Source: Narthecium ossifragum
Taxonomy: Eukaryota > Streptophyta > Magnoliopsida > Dioscoreales > Nartheciaceae
DNA: 64,000 bases
Assembly (NCBI GenBank): GCA_963920575.1
Contig: OY986972.1
Coordinates: 8,320,010 to 8,384,009 of the forward strand
Direction: 5' to 3'
Both the position numbers and the translations under genes were made by a program. Each line of letters begins with the position of its first letter. Within the stretch, counting starts at the first letter, position 1. Under the pieces are notes generated by a model that was not told the origin of the DNA, ran no database searches, and saw nothing but the letters and a program-made list of their open reading frames with translations. Of the stretch, positions 32,993 through 45,602 are shown piece after piece.

Positions 32993-34618
32993 GCATTCTT
33001 CGCCGACGCCAAGTTCTATCTGGAACCGCCGTTAAAGCTGAAGAAACGTGACCCCACACTTACTGCGGATATGGGCTTCACGGAAAGGTTCACCATGGAA
33101 GTTCAGCAAGGGAAGAAGCCTCCGCAAGGGAAGAAGACATATCGCTATGTTCCAAGCAGTCAAAGGAAGCATGGAGATCCAATATTCACAGTTGTTGAAG
33201 AGAAGCTCTCTAAATCCTTTCTTCAAGATTTCCCAGTGCCTCTCCCAAGACTCCTGCCTTCCTACGTCAAGCCGCCCCCAAACAAAGGGAAAACCCAGAT
33301 GAATGAAGAAATAGGCGGCGATGAAGGGAACATGAAGTACGGACATCCGGTCAAGTTCATACAAGCTTCCCCGATCACGGCGGATACACAAGTGACAAAT
33401 ACAAGGTTGCCCATACTGTTCTATGATCAAAGGTCACTGCATATGATGGATCGCATGGGATATGACATCAATTCCGGAGAAGGTCTGTGTGAAGGTCGAG
33501 GCAAGAAACAACCCTTTGAAGATCTCCTGATGGAATCGCAAAAAGAGGCCATTCGTTACGGCGAAGATCTAACCTTTGGCAGAACAGGGCTCGGATATGA
33601 GTTTCAAGTATGCGCTACATCCATAGATGTCGTCGATCTCCAAGGAGCGCCGCCACAGCTCGAAGACGGTGGTCAAGCAACTGTAGACGACTTAGAAGAA
33701 ATCAACCTGGGGGCAGAAGATGATCCTCGTCCAACATTCATTAGCTCTCATATGACGCCGGACGAAAAGAATCAATTCATTCTCTTTCTTCGGCAAAATC
33801 GAGACGTGTTCGCTTGGAGCTACAAGGAGATGCCAGGCTTGGATGTTAATGTAGCTGTCCATCGTCTCGCCACAGAAGAAGATGTTCGCCCCATCAAGCA
33901 GTCTCAGAGACGCTTTCAACCCGAGTTGATCCCAAAAATCATCACTGAGGTCGACAAACTTATCAACGCAGGTTTCATCCAGGAGGTGCAGTATCCCAAG
34001 TGGCTCGCAAACATCGTTCCTGTGAAGAAGAAGAACGGTCAACTGAGAATCTGCATAGATTTCAGGGATCTAAATAAAGCTTGTCCAAAAGACGACTTTC
34101 CGCTACCCATTACGGAACTTATGGTCGACGCTGCCACGGGTCATGAGATCTTGTCTTTTATGGATGGATACTCGAGGTACAACCAAATAAAAATGACACC
34201 CGAAGACGAAGAACTTACCGCTTTTCGCACACCGGAAGGCATATTCTGTTATACAGTGATGCCATTCGGATTGAAGAACGCGGGGGCCACCTATCAAAGA
34301 GCCATGACAGTCATCTTCAACGACCTCCTTCATGACATTGTGGAGTGCTATGTCGATGATTTGGTGGTGAAGACGAAGCATAGGCGAGATCACTTCGAAC
34401 ACCTCACCAGAGTTTTCGAAAGGCTAAGGCGGTACAACCTAAAGATGAACCCAATGAAGTACGCGTTCGGTGTCACGTCCGGCAAGCTTCTCGGGTTCGT
34501 GGTTCGCAAACAAGGAATTGAAGTCGACCCTGCTAAAGCTAAAGCAATCTTGTTGATGCCTCCGCCTCGCAACCTTCACGAGCTCAAGAGCCTACAAGGA
34601 CGACTTGCCTACATATGA
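32993..34618 (+). pseudogene. Element F reverse transcriptase
   Basis: A G-patch-like segment (DRMGYDINSGEGLCEGRG) near 33,450 precedes RT. RT motifs are LANIVPVKKKNG, LRICIDFRDLNKACP, FMDGYSRYNQI, MPFGLKNAGATYQRA and the catalytic YVDD at about 34,351. The frame ends at TGA 34,616-34,618, where the family has Arg (a CGA-to-TGA type change). Homology resumes in the same frame (WFISNLAGRCKPFSHL). Confidence 0.9.
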
Positions 34619-35869
34619 TGGTTCATCTCCAATTTGGCTGGTCGTTGCAAACCATTTTCTCATCTCATGAAGAAAGGAGCTCCGTTCGAATGGGATAAAT
34701 CTTGCCAAAACGCTTTTCAAAGCATAAAGGAGTATCTCATCAACCCGCCGGTTCTAGCCTCCCCTGTCAAAGGAAAGCCCTTGATCCTGTATACGGCAGC
34801 TCTACCCGGATCGCTGAGAGCTTTGCTTGCGCAGCATGATGACGAAGGCAAGGAGAGAGCCCTCTACTATCTTAACCGAACCTTGGTTGGGGCCGAGCAT
34901 AATTATTCGGAGATGGAGAAAGTGTGCTTGTCATTAGTGTTCGCCGCTCAGAAGCTTCGGCATTATCTCTTGGAGCATCCCATACAGCTCATCTCAAAAA
35001 CTGATCCCTTGCGTTATATTCTAAAAAAGTTAGTCCTTTCCGGACGACTCGCAAAATGGGCGATGTTATTATCTCAGTTCGACATAACATACGTCCCACA
35101 AAAGGCTGTCAAAGGACAAACCCTGGCGGACTTTCTCGCCGCTCATCCGGTGCCAAGCAATGCGACTGTGGAAGATGATCTACCAGATGAAGAAGTATTC
35201 ATCACCGACATTCAACCTCCTTGGGAAATGTACTTTGACGGGGCATGCAGACATTCAGGAGCGGGGGCAAGAATAATTTTTGTCACTCCGACGCAAGCCT
35301 TGATCCCGTATTCCTTTGCACTAACTTCAGCGTCATCCAACAACATGGCAGAATACGAAGCCCTCGTTATCGGGTTAGAGATAGCGTTGGAAATGGGGAT
35401 GGACCCGCTCAATGCTTACGGAGACTCCCAACTCATCATAAATCAAATCCTCGGCACTTATGCAGTCAAGAAAGGAGAATTAATTCCTTATTTTATCAGG
35501 GCCAAGGGACTCATCGACTGCTTCAAGGAGCTGAAGATTCAACACGTCCCACGATCCCAAAACCAAAAGGCTGATGCTCTAGCCGGTCTAGCTGCAGCCA
35601 TGGTCCTCTCACCTTCAGGAACGTTAGAAGTAAGGGTTGAGGAGAGGCGAGTCCTCACTCCCCTACTTGAAGAAGTTCCAAATATATACATGCCAACTCT
35701 CGTCAATGTCGTCTCTACATCAGAAATACAAACACCTGACTGGAGAGGCCCCTTCCTTGGTTATCTCATGTCCGGGATACTCCCTACAAATCCCCAAGAG
35801 AGGTTGAGGCTAAGAAGAAGGGTGACGAAATACACTTGTGTCAATGACCGGAGGTCGTACGACGGGCTC
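34619..35869 (+). pseudogene. Element F RNase H and second (archaeal-type) RNase H
   Basis: The gypsy RNase H (LILYTAALPGSLRALLAQH, AEHNYSEMEKVCLSLVFAA) is followed by TLADFLAAHPVP. A second RNase H follows: WEMYFDGACRHSGAGARI, NNMAEYEALVIGLEIAL, YGDSQLIINQILGTY, VPRSQNQKADALAGLA. The D-E-D pattern is intact. The dual arrangement identifies the Tat lineage. Coding is interrupted at 35,869 by element G and resumes in frame at 45,603. Confidence 0.9.
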
Positions 35870-37447
35870 TGATGAGTGCATGAAAGTGCACTCTAAATAG
35901 CCTTACAACCATCTCAATTGCTAGATTATTATCTTTAATCAACATCTTTATTCCTATTTTTATATCTATATGTTGCTTCACATAGTTGTTTGGAAAATGC
36001 AGGAAAAAGGAGAAAAGAAGCTGAAAAGAGTGCATGGATCAAATTTAAAGATTAATCTGTACCTGCTCATGAAGAATCAGATTATGTGCCATATATGGTT
36101 GGAAAGCTCTTGAAGTCTAGATTCTGGAGAATTTTACGCTTCGTGATTCTGAATTTCCTAGAGGAAGTTATGGCAATTTTAGTACCGATAGCGCAGTCTG
36201 AATGGCAGCACAGTAAATATGCTGGAAGTCCGAGCGATCCTCCGATCGATCGGACTACGCAAAAACGTGACAGAACCTATTTTTTTTGGCTGAATGAAGT
36301 CCGATCGATCTCTCCATCACTCCAAAGAAGTCCGATCGATCGGACTCGGGAAAAGCCAAAAACAGCTGATTTTTACTCAACCGATCGATCCAACACTCAT
36401 AGTCCGATCGATCGGACTTGGGAATTAAAGGTTGACAGAACGTATGCTTTTTAGAGGAGCAGAGTTCGATCGATCCGTCCATCGATCGGACTCGGGCGTA
36501 AATAGAAGTTGGAGACTTCAATGAGACCGATCGATCCAACATTCCGAGGAGGATCGATCGGACGTTTCCAGTGAATTAAATCAACGGTTTTGATTTAACC
36601 CGAGTTTAGGCCTATAAATAGGATACTTAGGGTTATCAAAAAAAACTTTTGGGAGGACTTTTTGGCAGCGTTTGGAGGCGAGGAGAAGGGTTCCAGGCTT
36701 GGTTTTCTTTTCTTATTTCTTCTTTATTTCTCCATTAGTTTTGCTGCCCTCATGATGAACATGAGTGGCTAGTTTCTTTTCTAAGGTACCGATGTAGCCC
36801 TAACTGAATCATTCTATGTTATTGGATCATGATTATTTTATCAGTTTATTTTCCTTGATTTATTCATTATTATAACTGAGATCTTAAATACATTTATCTG
36901 GCCAATAAAAGTATTATAGATTGTTTTATGTGAGATTGGGCGAGGGTTCATTCCCTAATCCTGCAGGATCTATGAATGAATGAGTTTATGTCGAGGCCGG
37001 GTTCAAGCTAAGAGTATTCTTGGTTCATAATTGTTTTTCAGAGCTTAATGGATTCTTGGTTAACACTTAGTTATGGGTTCATTAGCTAGGGTTAATTGAG
37101 GGTACTTGGTGAAGACCGCGGCCGAACGGATCATCATACCGGAAGAACGAGCTCTTGGAATTAAACTGAAATCTTTATTGATTCAATGCATAGAATGAGG
37201 ATGTTATGGTGAAATCGGAACCTTACTATTCATCCATCATATTTTCATCGTTTTCTTATTTCGTTTTTAGATCATCTATCTTCAAGACTTCATATTTCTT
37301 ATTTTCCCTTCTTTATTTTCTTTCTTTTCTGTTCTTTAGCGTTTCACTCTAATAATTTCTACAAATCTCTGTGGGTACGATACTCGTCTTGCTACTATAC
37401 TGATTGCACCGATTCGTATACTTGCGAGATATAAAATTTATTCATCA
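35870..37447 (+). repeat. Element G 5' LTR
   Basis: 1578 bp. The U3 contains the block shared with element B ('ggttggaaagctcttgaagt') and repeated palindromes GTCCGATCGATCGGAC between 36,230 and 36,560. The TATA box is at 36,612-36,620. Confidence 0.95.
36612..36620 (+). promoter_or_regulatory. TATA box of element G 5' LTR
   Basis: CTATAAATA in GGCCTATAAATAGGA, immediately after the palindrome array; the 3' LTR copy is at about 44,767-44,775. Confidence 0.75.
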
Positions 37448-37453
37448 AGTTTT

Positions 37454-37471
37454 TGGCGCCGTTGCCGGGGA
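37454..37471 (+). promoter_or_regulatory. Element G primer-binding site (tRNA-Asp)
   Basis: TGGCGCCGTTGCCGGGGA, complementary to the plant tRNA-Asp 3' end. It is identical to the element B site. Confidence 0.92.
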
Positions 37472-37496
37472 TTTGATTAGAATTTATTTGTAGTGA

Positions 37497-40400
37497 ATGC
37501 AAGGTCGCCGATCACGGAAAGAAAAGTTGTTGCCCTTGAACGATAAAGTAGATCAAATTGGTTGGAAGAAGAAATCGAACAAAGACAGCCTGTCCACATC
37601 AGATCTAGGAGTTCAAGAGGAGGAACAAGAGGAGATGGCACTTAATAACAATTTACGTCCTTTGGAGGAGTACGCGAGGCCTACTATTTCTACCTCACCT
37701 TCGTGCATTGCGTTACCTGCAGAGGCTAGGAATTAAGAACTTAAAAATCTACATTTTTCTATGCTTCCTGAATTTCATGGTTTACCTTCTGAAGATGCAC
37801 TAACGTTTGTGAAAGATTATTATGCTACTATTCAGACTTTTCCTTTAGGTGGCATTACTGAAGATCACTTGAGGATGCGATGTTTTCCTTACACCCTGAA
37901 GGATAAAGCGAAGAGATGGCTGATGTCGTTGCCTCCTGGATCACTCACGACTTGGGATGCAATTTATAATAAGTTTGTTAGCAAATTTTATTCTCATGCC
38001 ATGACTACTAACTTGAGAAGACAAATTCCAAATTTTCAGCAAGCTGATGGAGAACCATTCCATGAAGCATGGGATAGATTTAAAATGCTTTTGATGCAAT
38101 GTCCACATCATAATTATTCTTTAGAAAATCAGATGCAATATTTTTATGATGGACTAAATCTTTCTTGTCAGACTATGACAGATAATGCTGCAGGTGGAGC
38201 GATGTTCAAAAGGACACCACCGGAGGCATATGAAATCTATGAGATGCTAGGATCAAACTCGCAGCAGAGGGACACGAGGAATAAGGCGAGAGGCATCTAT
38301 GAGCTGAACCAGAATGATGACATGGCAAGGCAGATTGCAACTCTTAACAAGAAGATAGACGCGATGATGTCCACACAAGCAAAACCGGTTGAGGTTTGTT
38401 CAATTTGCAATATTGTTGGTCATAGGTTTGATTCATGTCCTTCTGGTAGTGAATTTCCTGAATATGTGCAAGAGCAAGCTAATTTGATGAATGCGTATAA
38501 CCCGAGATCTAGATTTGACCCTTATGCAAATACTTACAATCCTGGTTGGAGGGAGCATCCGAATTTTTCATGGAAAAATACTGCTAATGCTAGTATGCCT
38601 ACTGCTAATCAGTCTAACCCACCTGTTAAGTCGTATTTGGAAGCGACTATGTTAGCTTTTATGCAGAAAATAGATTCAAAGATGGAAAAACAAGATTCAG
38701 CCATTGCTCAACATGACGCGGTACTAAAGAATGTTGCAGCATCCGTTGGGAAGTTAGAAGTTCAAGTGGGACAACTTGCTGATGCGGTACGAGCCCATGT
38801 CCCAGGCAAATTCCCAAGCCAACCTGAGCAAGCGAAAGCAGTTACAGTTCTTCGTTCAGGTAAAATTATTGATAATAAGATTAATGCTAAAGTTGTTGAT
38901 GAGTGTAATGATGATGCAAGTGAGGAAGTTGAAACGGAGGAACGCTCGAAAGGGCCACCACCGGCCACATCTGCTTCTGAGCATGGAAAGAGAGCAAATT
39001 CAGTTCCGGAGGTTTATCACAACTCTCCTCCACCATATGTGCCGCCGGTTCCGTTTCCAGGCCGTCTAAAGAAAGCCAAAATGGATAAGTCATATTCTGA
39101 AATTTATGATATTTTATCTAAGGTTAATGTGAACTTACCATTGCTTGAGGTGATCAGGAACATGCCAGCATTTCCAAAGTTCTTCAAGGAACTAAGTACT
39201 TCAAAGCGTAAGTATGAACCTCATGAAAAAGTGATGGTTTCAGAGACGGTAAGCGCGGTTCTACAAAGGAAGCTTCCACCCAAGCTTAAGGATCCAGGGA
39301 GTTTTAACATTACTATTACTGTTGGTGATACAAAGATAGGAGAGGCAATGCTTGATTTAGGAGCCAGTGTTAATTTGATGCCTTACTCTGTTTTTCTTCA
39401 GTTAGGTGTGGGTGAATTAAAACCTACTACAATGTCTCTACAACTTGCAGATCGTTCCATTAAATATCCATTAGGCATTGTAGAAGACATTTTAGTACAA
39501 GTTGATAAATTGATTATCCCTGCTGATTTTGTGATATTGGATATGGAAGATGCGCCCTTACATGATAGGAATTTACCAATTTTGTTGGGACGTCCATTTA
39601 TGGCCACAGCCAAGACTATGATAAATGTGCAGGATGGTAAGCTCAGCATGACAGTTTTAGGTGAAACTGTTGAATTTAAAGTTTTTGAATCTATGTCCTA
39701 TCCTTCAAACTCTTTTGATTGTTTCTCAATAGATGTTTTAGATTCATTGGTGTTTTCTAGTTTCATGCAGGAGCAAGTGAAGACTACTCTAGAAGCGGCA
39801 TTGACGATGGAAAAGGAGGAGGTGCAGAATTACGAGGGAGCAAAGGAGGTTATAGCAGCCCTTGAGGCATTGCAGCCATGTTTCCCTGATGAATCTCGGT
39901 TAGACATGCTAAACGAATCCTATTCTAAAATGGTTTCATCAATAGTTTCCCCACCAAAGCTTGAGTTAAAACCTCTTCCTAGTAATCTGAAATATGCATA
40001 TCTTGGTGAGAATGAAACCCTTCCTGTGATTATTGCTTCTGACATTACTCCATTGGAAGAGGAAAAATTATTGAGAGTTCTTAGGGAGCATAAAACTGCA
40101 ATAAGTTGGACAATTGCAGATATTAAAGGAGTAAGTCCTACTATGTGCATGCATCGCATTATTTTGGAAGAGGATGCCAAACCTATACGGGATGCCCAGC
40201 GTCGCCTCAACCCAAACATGAAAGACGTTGTTCGGGAAGAGATCCTTAAGTTGCTCGATGTTGGCGTGATCTATCCTATTTCTGACAGCAAATGGGTAAG
40301 TCCAGTTCACGTGGTGCCTAAGAAATCAGGGATAACAGTTGTGAAGAATGAGAACAATGAGCTCATACCCACGAGGATGACTACTGGATGGCGTGTCTGC

Positions 40401-41720
40401 ATCGATTATCGCAAGCTTAATGCAGCTACTAAAAAGGACGACTTTCCTTTACCTTTTATTGATCAAATGCTTGAACGCTTAGCTGGTCACTCATTTTATT
40501 GTTTTCTTGATGGATTTTCAGGTTATAATCAAATTGCTATCGCCCCAGAGGACCAAGAGAAGACAACTTTCACTTGTCCGTTTGGAACATTCGCATACAG
40601 AAGGATGCCGTTCGGATTGTGCAATGCACCTGCCACCTTTCAAAGATGCATGATATCGATTTTCTCCGACATGATAGAAAGGTTTGTCGAGGTATTCATG
40701 GATGATTTTTCTGTATTTGGGAATTCTTTTGATAATTGCCTGGCACACCTAACCTTGGTGCTTAAAAGATGTGAAGAGACAAATTTGACATTGAGCTGGG
40801 AGAAGAGTCACTTCATGGTAAGGCAAGGTATTGTGTTGGGACATGCTATTTCTAGTAAAGGTATTGGCGTAGATAAAGCAAAAATAGATTTGATTGAGAA
40901 ATTACCGCCCCCTACTTCTATGAAAGGTGTGCGGAGTTTTTTAGGCCATGCAGGATTTTATCGCAGATTCATTAGAGATTTTTCTAAAATTGCACAACCA
41001 TTGTGTGATTTATTGGCCAAAGATAGTGAGTTTAAGTTTTGTAAAGCTTGTCTTGATGCTTTCAATACTTTGAAAGAGAAATTGATTACTGCACCAATTA
41101 TTTTGCCTCCTGATTGGTCGTTGCCCTTTGAAATAATGTGTGATGCTTCTGATTATGCTATAGGGGCTGTTCTAGGACAAAGGGTAAATAAGGTCTCTCA
41201 TGCTATTTATTATGCAAGTCGTACACTTAATGATGCTCAAATCAATTACTCAACTACTGAAAAAGAATTACTTGCTGTTGTTTTTGCATTGGAGAAATTT
41301 CGCTCTTATTTGATTGGATCTAAAATTATTATTTATTCAGATCATGCAGCATTGAAATATTTACTAACCAAAAAGGATACAAAGCCAAGGTTAATCAGGT
41401 GGATCCTACTGCTGCAAGAGTTCGATTTGGAAATAAGGGACAAGAAAGGGAGCGATAATGTAGTGGCAGATCACTTGTCACGACTGAAACACATGGGCGG
41501 CCCTAAGGATGTACAACCCATCCAAGAATGCTTTCCCGATGAACAACTATTTTCTGTGAATGGTAAAGAGCCCTGGTATGCGGATATTGTTAACTATCTA
41601 GCTAGTAATGTTCTGCGTGCTGATCTAAGTTCACAAGAAAAGAAAAGATTTTTGTCCACAGTCAGATATTACTTTTGGGATGACCCTTATTTATTTAAAC
41701 ATTGTCCTGATCAAATATAA
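37497..41720 (+). pseudogene. Element G gag-protease-RT-RNase H polyprotein
   Basis: The ATG at 37,497 (MQGRRSRKEK) leads into an N-terminal segment ending at TAA 37,734-37,736; the same frame is then open to 41,720. Residues below count from 37,761. The gag domain is at 20-150 (LKDKAKRWLMSLPPGSLTTW) and the CCHC knuckle CSICNIVGHRFDSC at about 213. Protease LDLGASVNLMP is at about 530, with DLG in place of DTG/DSG. RT runs 840-1010 ([46 protein letters not shown]), with MDD rather than VDD. RNase H is at 1120-1240 (FEIMCDASDYAIGAVLGQ). The frame breaks near 41,718 before integrase. Confidence 0.92.
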
Positions 41721-42853
41721 GGCGTTGTGTTCCAGAATATGAGCATGATGATATATTGAAATTTAGTCATGAATTAACGTGTGGAGGACACTTTGTAGGT
41801 AAGAAAACTGCTTTTAAAGTTCTTCAATCTGGTTTCTTTTGGCCTACATTATTCAAAGATGCATTTAATTTTGTTGCTAAGTGTGACAGATGTCAACGGT
41901 CAGGGAACATAAGCAAAAGGAATGAGATGCCTCTTACAAATAATCTGGTGGTGGAATTGTTCGATGTTTGGGGCATAGACTTTATGGGACCGTTTCCTCC
42001 ATCATACGGGTACACGTATATTCTTGTTGCTGTAGATTATGTGTCTAAGTGGATTGAAGCAATTGCAACCAGGAACAATGACAGCAAGACCGTGGTGGGA
42101 TTCTTGAAAGATATGATTTTTACAAGGTTTGGTACACCTCGGGCAATAATAAGTGATGGGGGATCACACTTTTGCAATAGAGCGTTTGATGCATTGTTGA
42201 AGAAATACAACATCACTCATCGGGTCGCAACTCCTTACCACCCTCAAACGTCGGGCCAAGTGGAGGTGAGCAATAGGCAAATAAAGACGATCCTGGAACG
42301 AGTTGTTGGCACTACAAGGATGGATTGGGCAGTGAAATTGAATGATGTTCTTTGGGCGTATCGCACTGCATATAAAACTCCAATTGGTATGAGCCCTTAT
42401 CGCATTGTCTTTGGAAAAGCATGTCATCTACCGGTGGAATTGGAGTATAGGGCCTATTGGGCAATAAAGCAGCTGAATTTTGACATGAGAGAAGCGGGGG
42501 ATATGAGAAAGATGCAATTGAATGAATTGGATGAGCTGCGGAATGAAGCGTACGAGAATGCTAAGATTTACAAGGAAAGAACCAAGCTCTATCATGATAA
42601 AGTAATACAACGGAAGGAGTTTACACCAGGTATGAAAGTTTTACTTTATAACTCACGAATGAAATTCTTTCCAGGTAAATTAAGATCCAGATGGACGGGC
42701 CCGTTCAAAGTGACACAAGTATCGCCTCACGGTGCTGTTGAAATTGAGAATGAAAGGAATGGGAGCAAATTCAAAGTCAATGGGCATCGTTTGAAATTGT
42801 ATTTGGAAGGACATTCAGATGTGGTGGATGCAGTTGATTTTAGTGAACCTTAA
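41719..42853 (+). pseudogene. Element G integrase
   Basis: In the frame next to the gag-pol ORF, starting where that ORF ends. The zinc-binding HHCC module is [14 protein letters not shown] ... CDRCQR. Catalytic Asp, Asp and Glu lie in [28 protein letters not shown] and [14 protein letters not shown]. The C-terminal domain is [20 protein letters not shown]. All catalytic residues are present. The frame relation suggests a one-base loss at the junction, so this copy could not make a full polyprotein without a frameshift. It ends at TAA 42,851-42,853. Confidence 0.9.
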
Positions 42854-44023
42854 ACTTGGTATTACGTCTTGCCTAGACGTTAAATAAAGCGCTGGGTGGG
42901 AGGCAACCCACCAAGGTAACCAGTTTTTAACTTTAAGTTTTAGTTTTCAATTTTATATTTTCTCTTTTGTTTTTCTTTTAGGTTTTCAGCCACCCGGAGG
43001 ATCCTTGAGGAGATGTTCGCTATTCTATCAGGTGGCCTCGTTCTTATTTACAGTATCTTGTCTCTTCCTTTTCTGGAAATTTTTGGATTGCCACCTCCTA
43101 CATATTTTTATTGGATAAATGCACACATTGAGGACAATGTTGAATTCAGGTTTGGGGGGTGTAGGCATTCATGACTTTATTCATGCCACCTTGTAGGTTT
43201 AATAGTGTTAAATTGTACATGAGCTGAAATGTTTATTCTTATTTTACATGCTGCTTTCATATGGATTGGCCGATACATTGATTGCATGTATGATAACCTG
43301 AAGGTAGAATATCATGTGATTCACATACGAACACTTTATGTGCAGTGGCGATTATACTCACCAGAGGAATGAGCATGCTATTGTCAATCTAGACCATGAT
43401 TTCAGCATTAACTAGTGTTGAGTATTGCATGCAGAAAAAAAAAATACAGAAAAAGTTCTGGAGCTTTAATAAGCTGTGCCTAAACGACTGTTAGGTGATC
43501 TACTTAGTAACAGGGTGTTCTTGCCTCAGGAAGCAGGGAGCTCGCGTAAAAAGGTAGAACCACTAAAAAAAAAAAACTACTCAGTGTTTTGTTAAGTAAC
43601 CGGGTCTCTGCGCCTCATGAAGCGGAGAGTGCTCGTGTAAAACGGCAAAATGTTTGATAGTTGAAAAAAAAAAAAGAGCATGTTGTACTTAAAGTGCGAG
43701 GGTTGGATGATTGGTCATGAAGATAGTAGCGTGTTTGGACTAATGGTGGGTAGAAGTTCCTTCTGTACGTAACATTTATTTATCACGTCACATGTGTTCT
43801 TCTGGATGGTGTTAGCATGTTTGAAGTGTAGAAGTTGATTTCATATGTTGGTGGTATGTGTATGAGTATTATAAGTTTTCGTGCTCTGTACGGTGTACAA
43901 CATTATTGACTTGATAAGGCAGAACTTTTATCATGCTTGTCTACATCCTTGAACCGTGGTGTGCTTAATATATTTTATGCGCTTAAAATTGCTAGAGACT
44001 AGCAATAAGCTGGTTGGGGGGTG
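42854..44023 (+). other. Element G 3' non-coding region with polypurine tract
   Basis: 1.17 kb with no ORF of note and no env-like gene. Two imperfect copies of a roughly 110-bp unit (43,480-43,680; 'gtaa..gggt.t..tgcctca.gaagc' followed by an A-run) lie in tandem. It ends in TGGTTGGGGGGTG before the LTR. Confidence 0.7.
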
Positions 44024-45602
44024 TGATGAGTGCATGAAAGTGCACTCTAAATAGCCTTATAACCATCTCAATTGCTAGATTATTATCTTTAATCAACATC
44101 TTTATTCCTATTTTTATATCTATATGTTGCTTCACATAGTTGTTTGGAAAATGCAGGAAAAAGGAGAAAAGAAGCTGAAAAGAGTGCATGGATCAACTTT
44201 AAAGATTAATCTGTACCTGCTCATGAAGAATCAGATTATGTGTCATATATGGTTGGAAAGCTCTTGAAGTCTAGATTCTGGAGAATTTTACGCTTCGTGA
44301 TTCTGAGTTTCATAGAGGAAGTTATGGCAATTTTAGTACCGATGGCGCAGTCTGAATGGCATCACAGTAAATAAGCTGGAAGTCCGAGCGATCCTCCGAT
44401 CGATCGGACTACGCAAAAACGTGACAGAACCTATTTTTTTTTGGCTGAATGAAGTCCGATCGATCTCTCCATCACTCCAAAGAAGTCCGATCGATCGGAC
44501 TCGGGAAAAGCCAAAAACAGCTGATTTTTACTCAACCGATAGATCCAACACTCATAGTCCGATCGATCGGACTTGGGAATTAAAGGTTGACAGAACGTAT
44601 GCTTTTTAGAGGAGCAGAGTTCGATCGATCCGTCCATCGATCGGACTCGGGCGTAAATAGAAGTTGGAGACTTTAATGAGACCGATCGATCCAACATTCC
44701 GAGGAGGATCGATCGGACGTTTCCAGTGAATTAAATCAACGGTTTTGATTTAACCCGAGTTTAGGCCTATAAATAGGATACTTAGGGTTATCAAAAGAAA
44801 CTTTTGGGAGGACTTTTTGGCAGCGTTTGGAGGCGAGGAGAAGGGTTCCAGGCTTGGTTTTCTTATCTTATTTCTTCTTTATTTCTCCATTAGTTTTGCT
44901 GCCCTCATGATGAACATGAGTGGCTAGTTTCTATTCTAAGGTACCGATGTAGCCGTAACTGAATCATTCTATGTTATTGGATCATGATTATTTTATCAGT
45001 TTATTTTCCTTGATTTATTCATTATTATAACTGAGATCTTAAATACCTTTATCTGACCAATAAAAGTATTATAGATTGTTTTATGTGAGATTGGGCGAGG
45101 GTTCATTCCCTAATCTTGCAGGATCTATGAATGAATGAGTTTATGTCGAGGCCGGGTTCAAGCTAAGAGTATTCTTAGTTCATAATTGTTCTTCAGAGCT
45201 TAATGGATTCTTGGTTAACACTTAGTTATGGGTTCATTAGCTAGGGTTAATTGAGGGTACTTGGTGAAGACCGCGGCCGAACGGATCATCATACCGGAAG
45301 AACGAGCCCTTGGAATTAAACTGAAATCTTTATTGATTCAATGCATAGAATGAGGATGTTATGGTGAAATCGGAACCTTAATATTCATCCATCATATTTT
45401 CATCGTTTTCTTATTTCGTTTTTAGATCATCTATCTTCGAGACTTCATATTTCTTATTTTCCCTTCTTTATTTTCTTTATTTTCTGTTCTTTAGCGTTTC
45501 ACTCTAATAATTTCTACAAATCTCTGTGGGTACGATACTCGTCTTGCTACTACACTGATTGCACCGATTCGTATACTTGCGAGATATAAAATTTATTCAT
45601 CA
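44024..45602 (+). repeat. Element G 3' LTR
   Basis: 1579 bp, partner of 35,870-37,447. Confidence 0.95.

Larger units (their letters stand above)
35870..45602 (+). mobile_element. Element G: Athila-type Ty3/gypsy LTR retrotransposon, nearly intact, nested in F
   Basis: 9733 bp with LTRs of 1578 and 1579 bp, TGATG...CATCA ends, a perfect target duplication GGCTC (35,865-35,869 and 45,603-45,607), tRNA-Asp primer site and purine tract. Gag, protease, RT and RNase H lie in one frame with one stop near the start; integrase is one frameshift away. Gag and protease motifs are of Athila type. There is no env-like ORF. LTRs differ by only scattered substitutions, so this is one of the youngest insertions. 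Confidence 0.95.

Noticed and set aside
36086..36542. Overlapping ORFs of 95-122 codons near 36.1-36.5 kb, repeated near 44.4-44.7 kb, 3.1-3.4 kb and 7.7-8.0 kb
   Set aside because: They are translations of palindromic LTR sequence shared by elements B and G and show no protein family features.
42854..44023. Env-like gene in element G, as found in some Athila elements
   Set aside because: No ORF longer than about 65 codons, and no membrane segment is supported between integrase and the 3' LTR.
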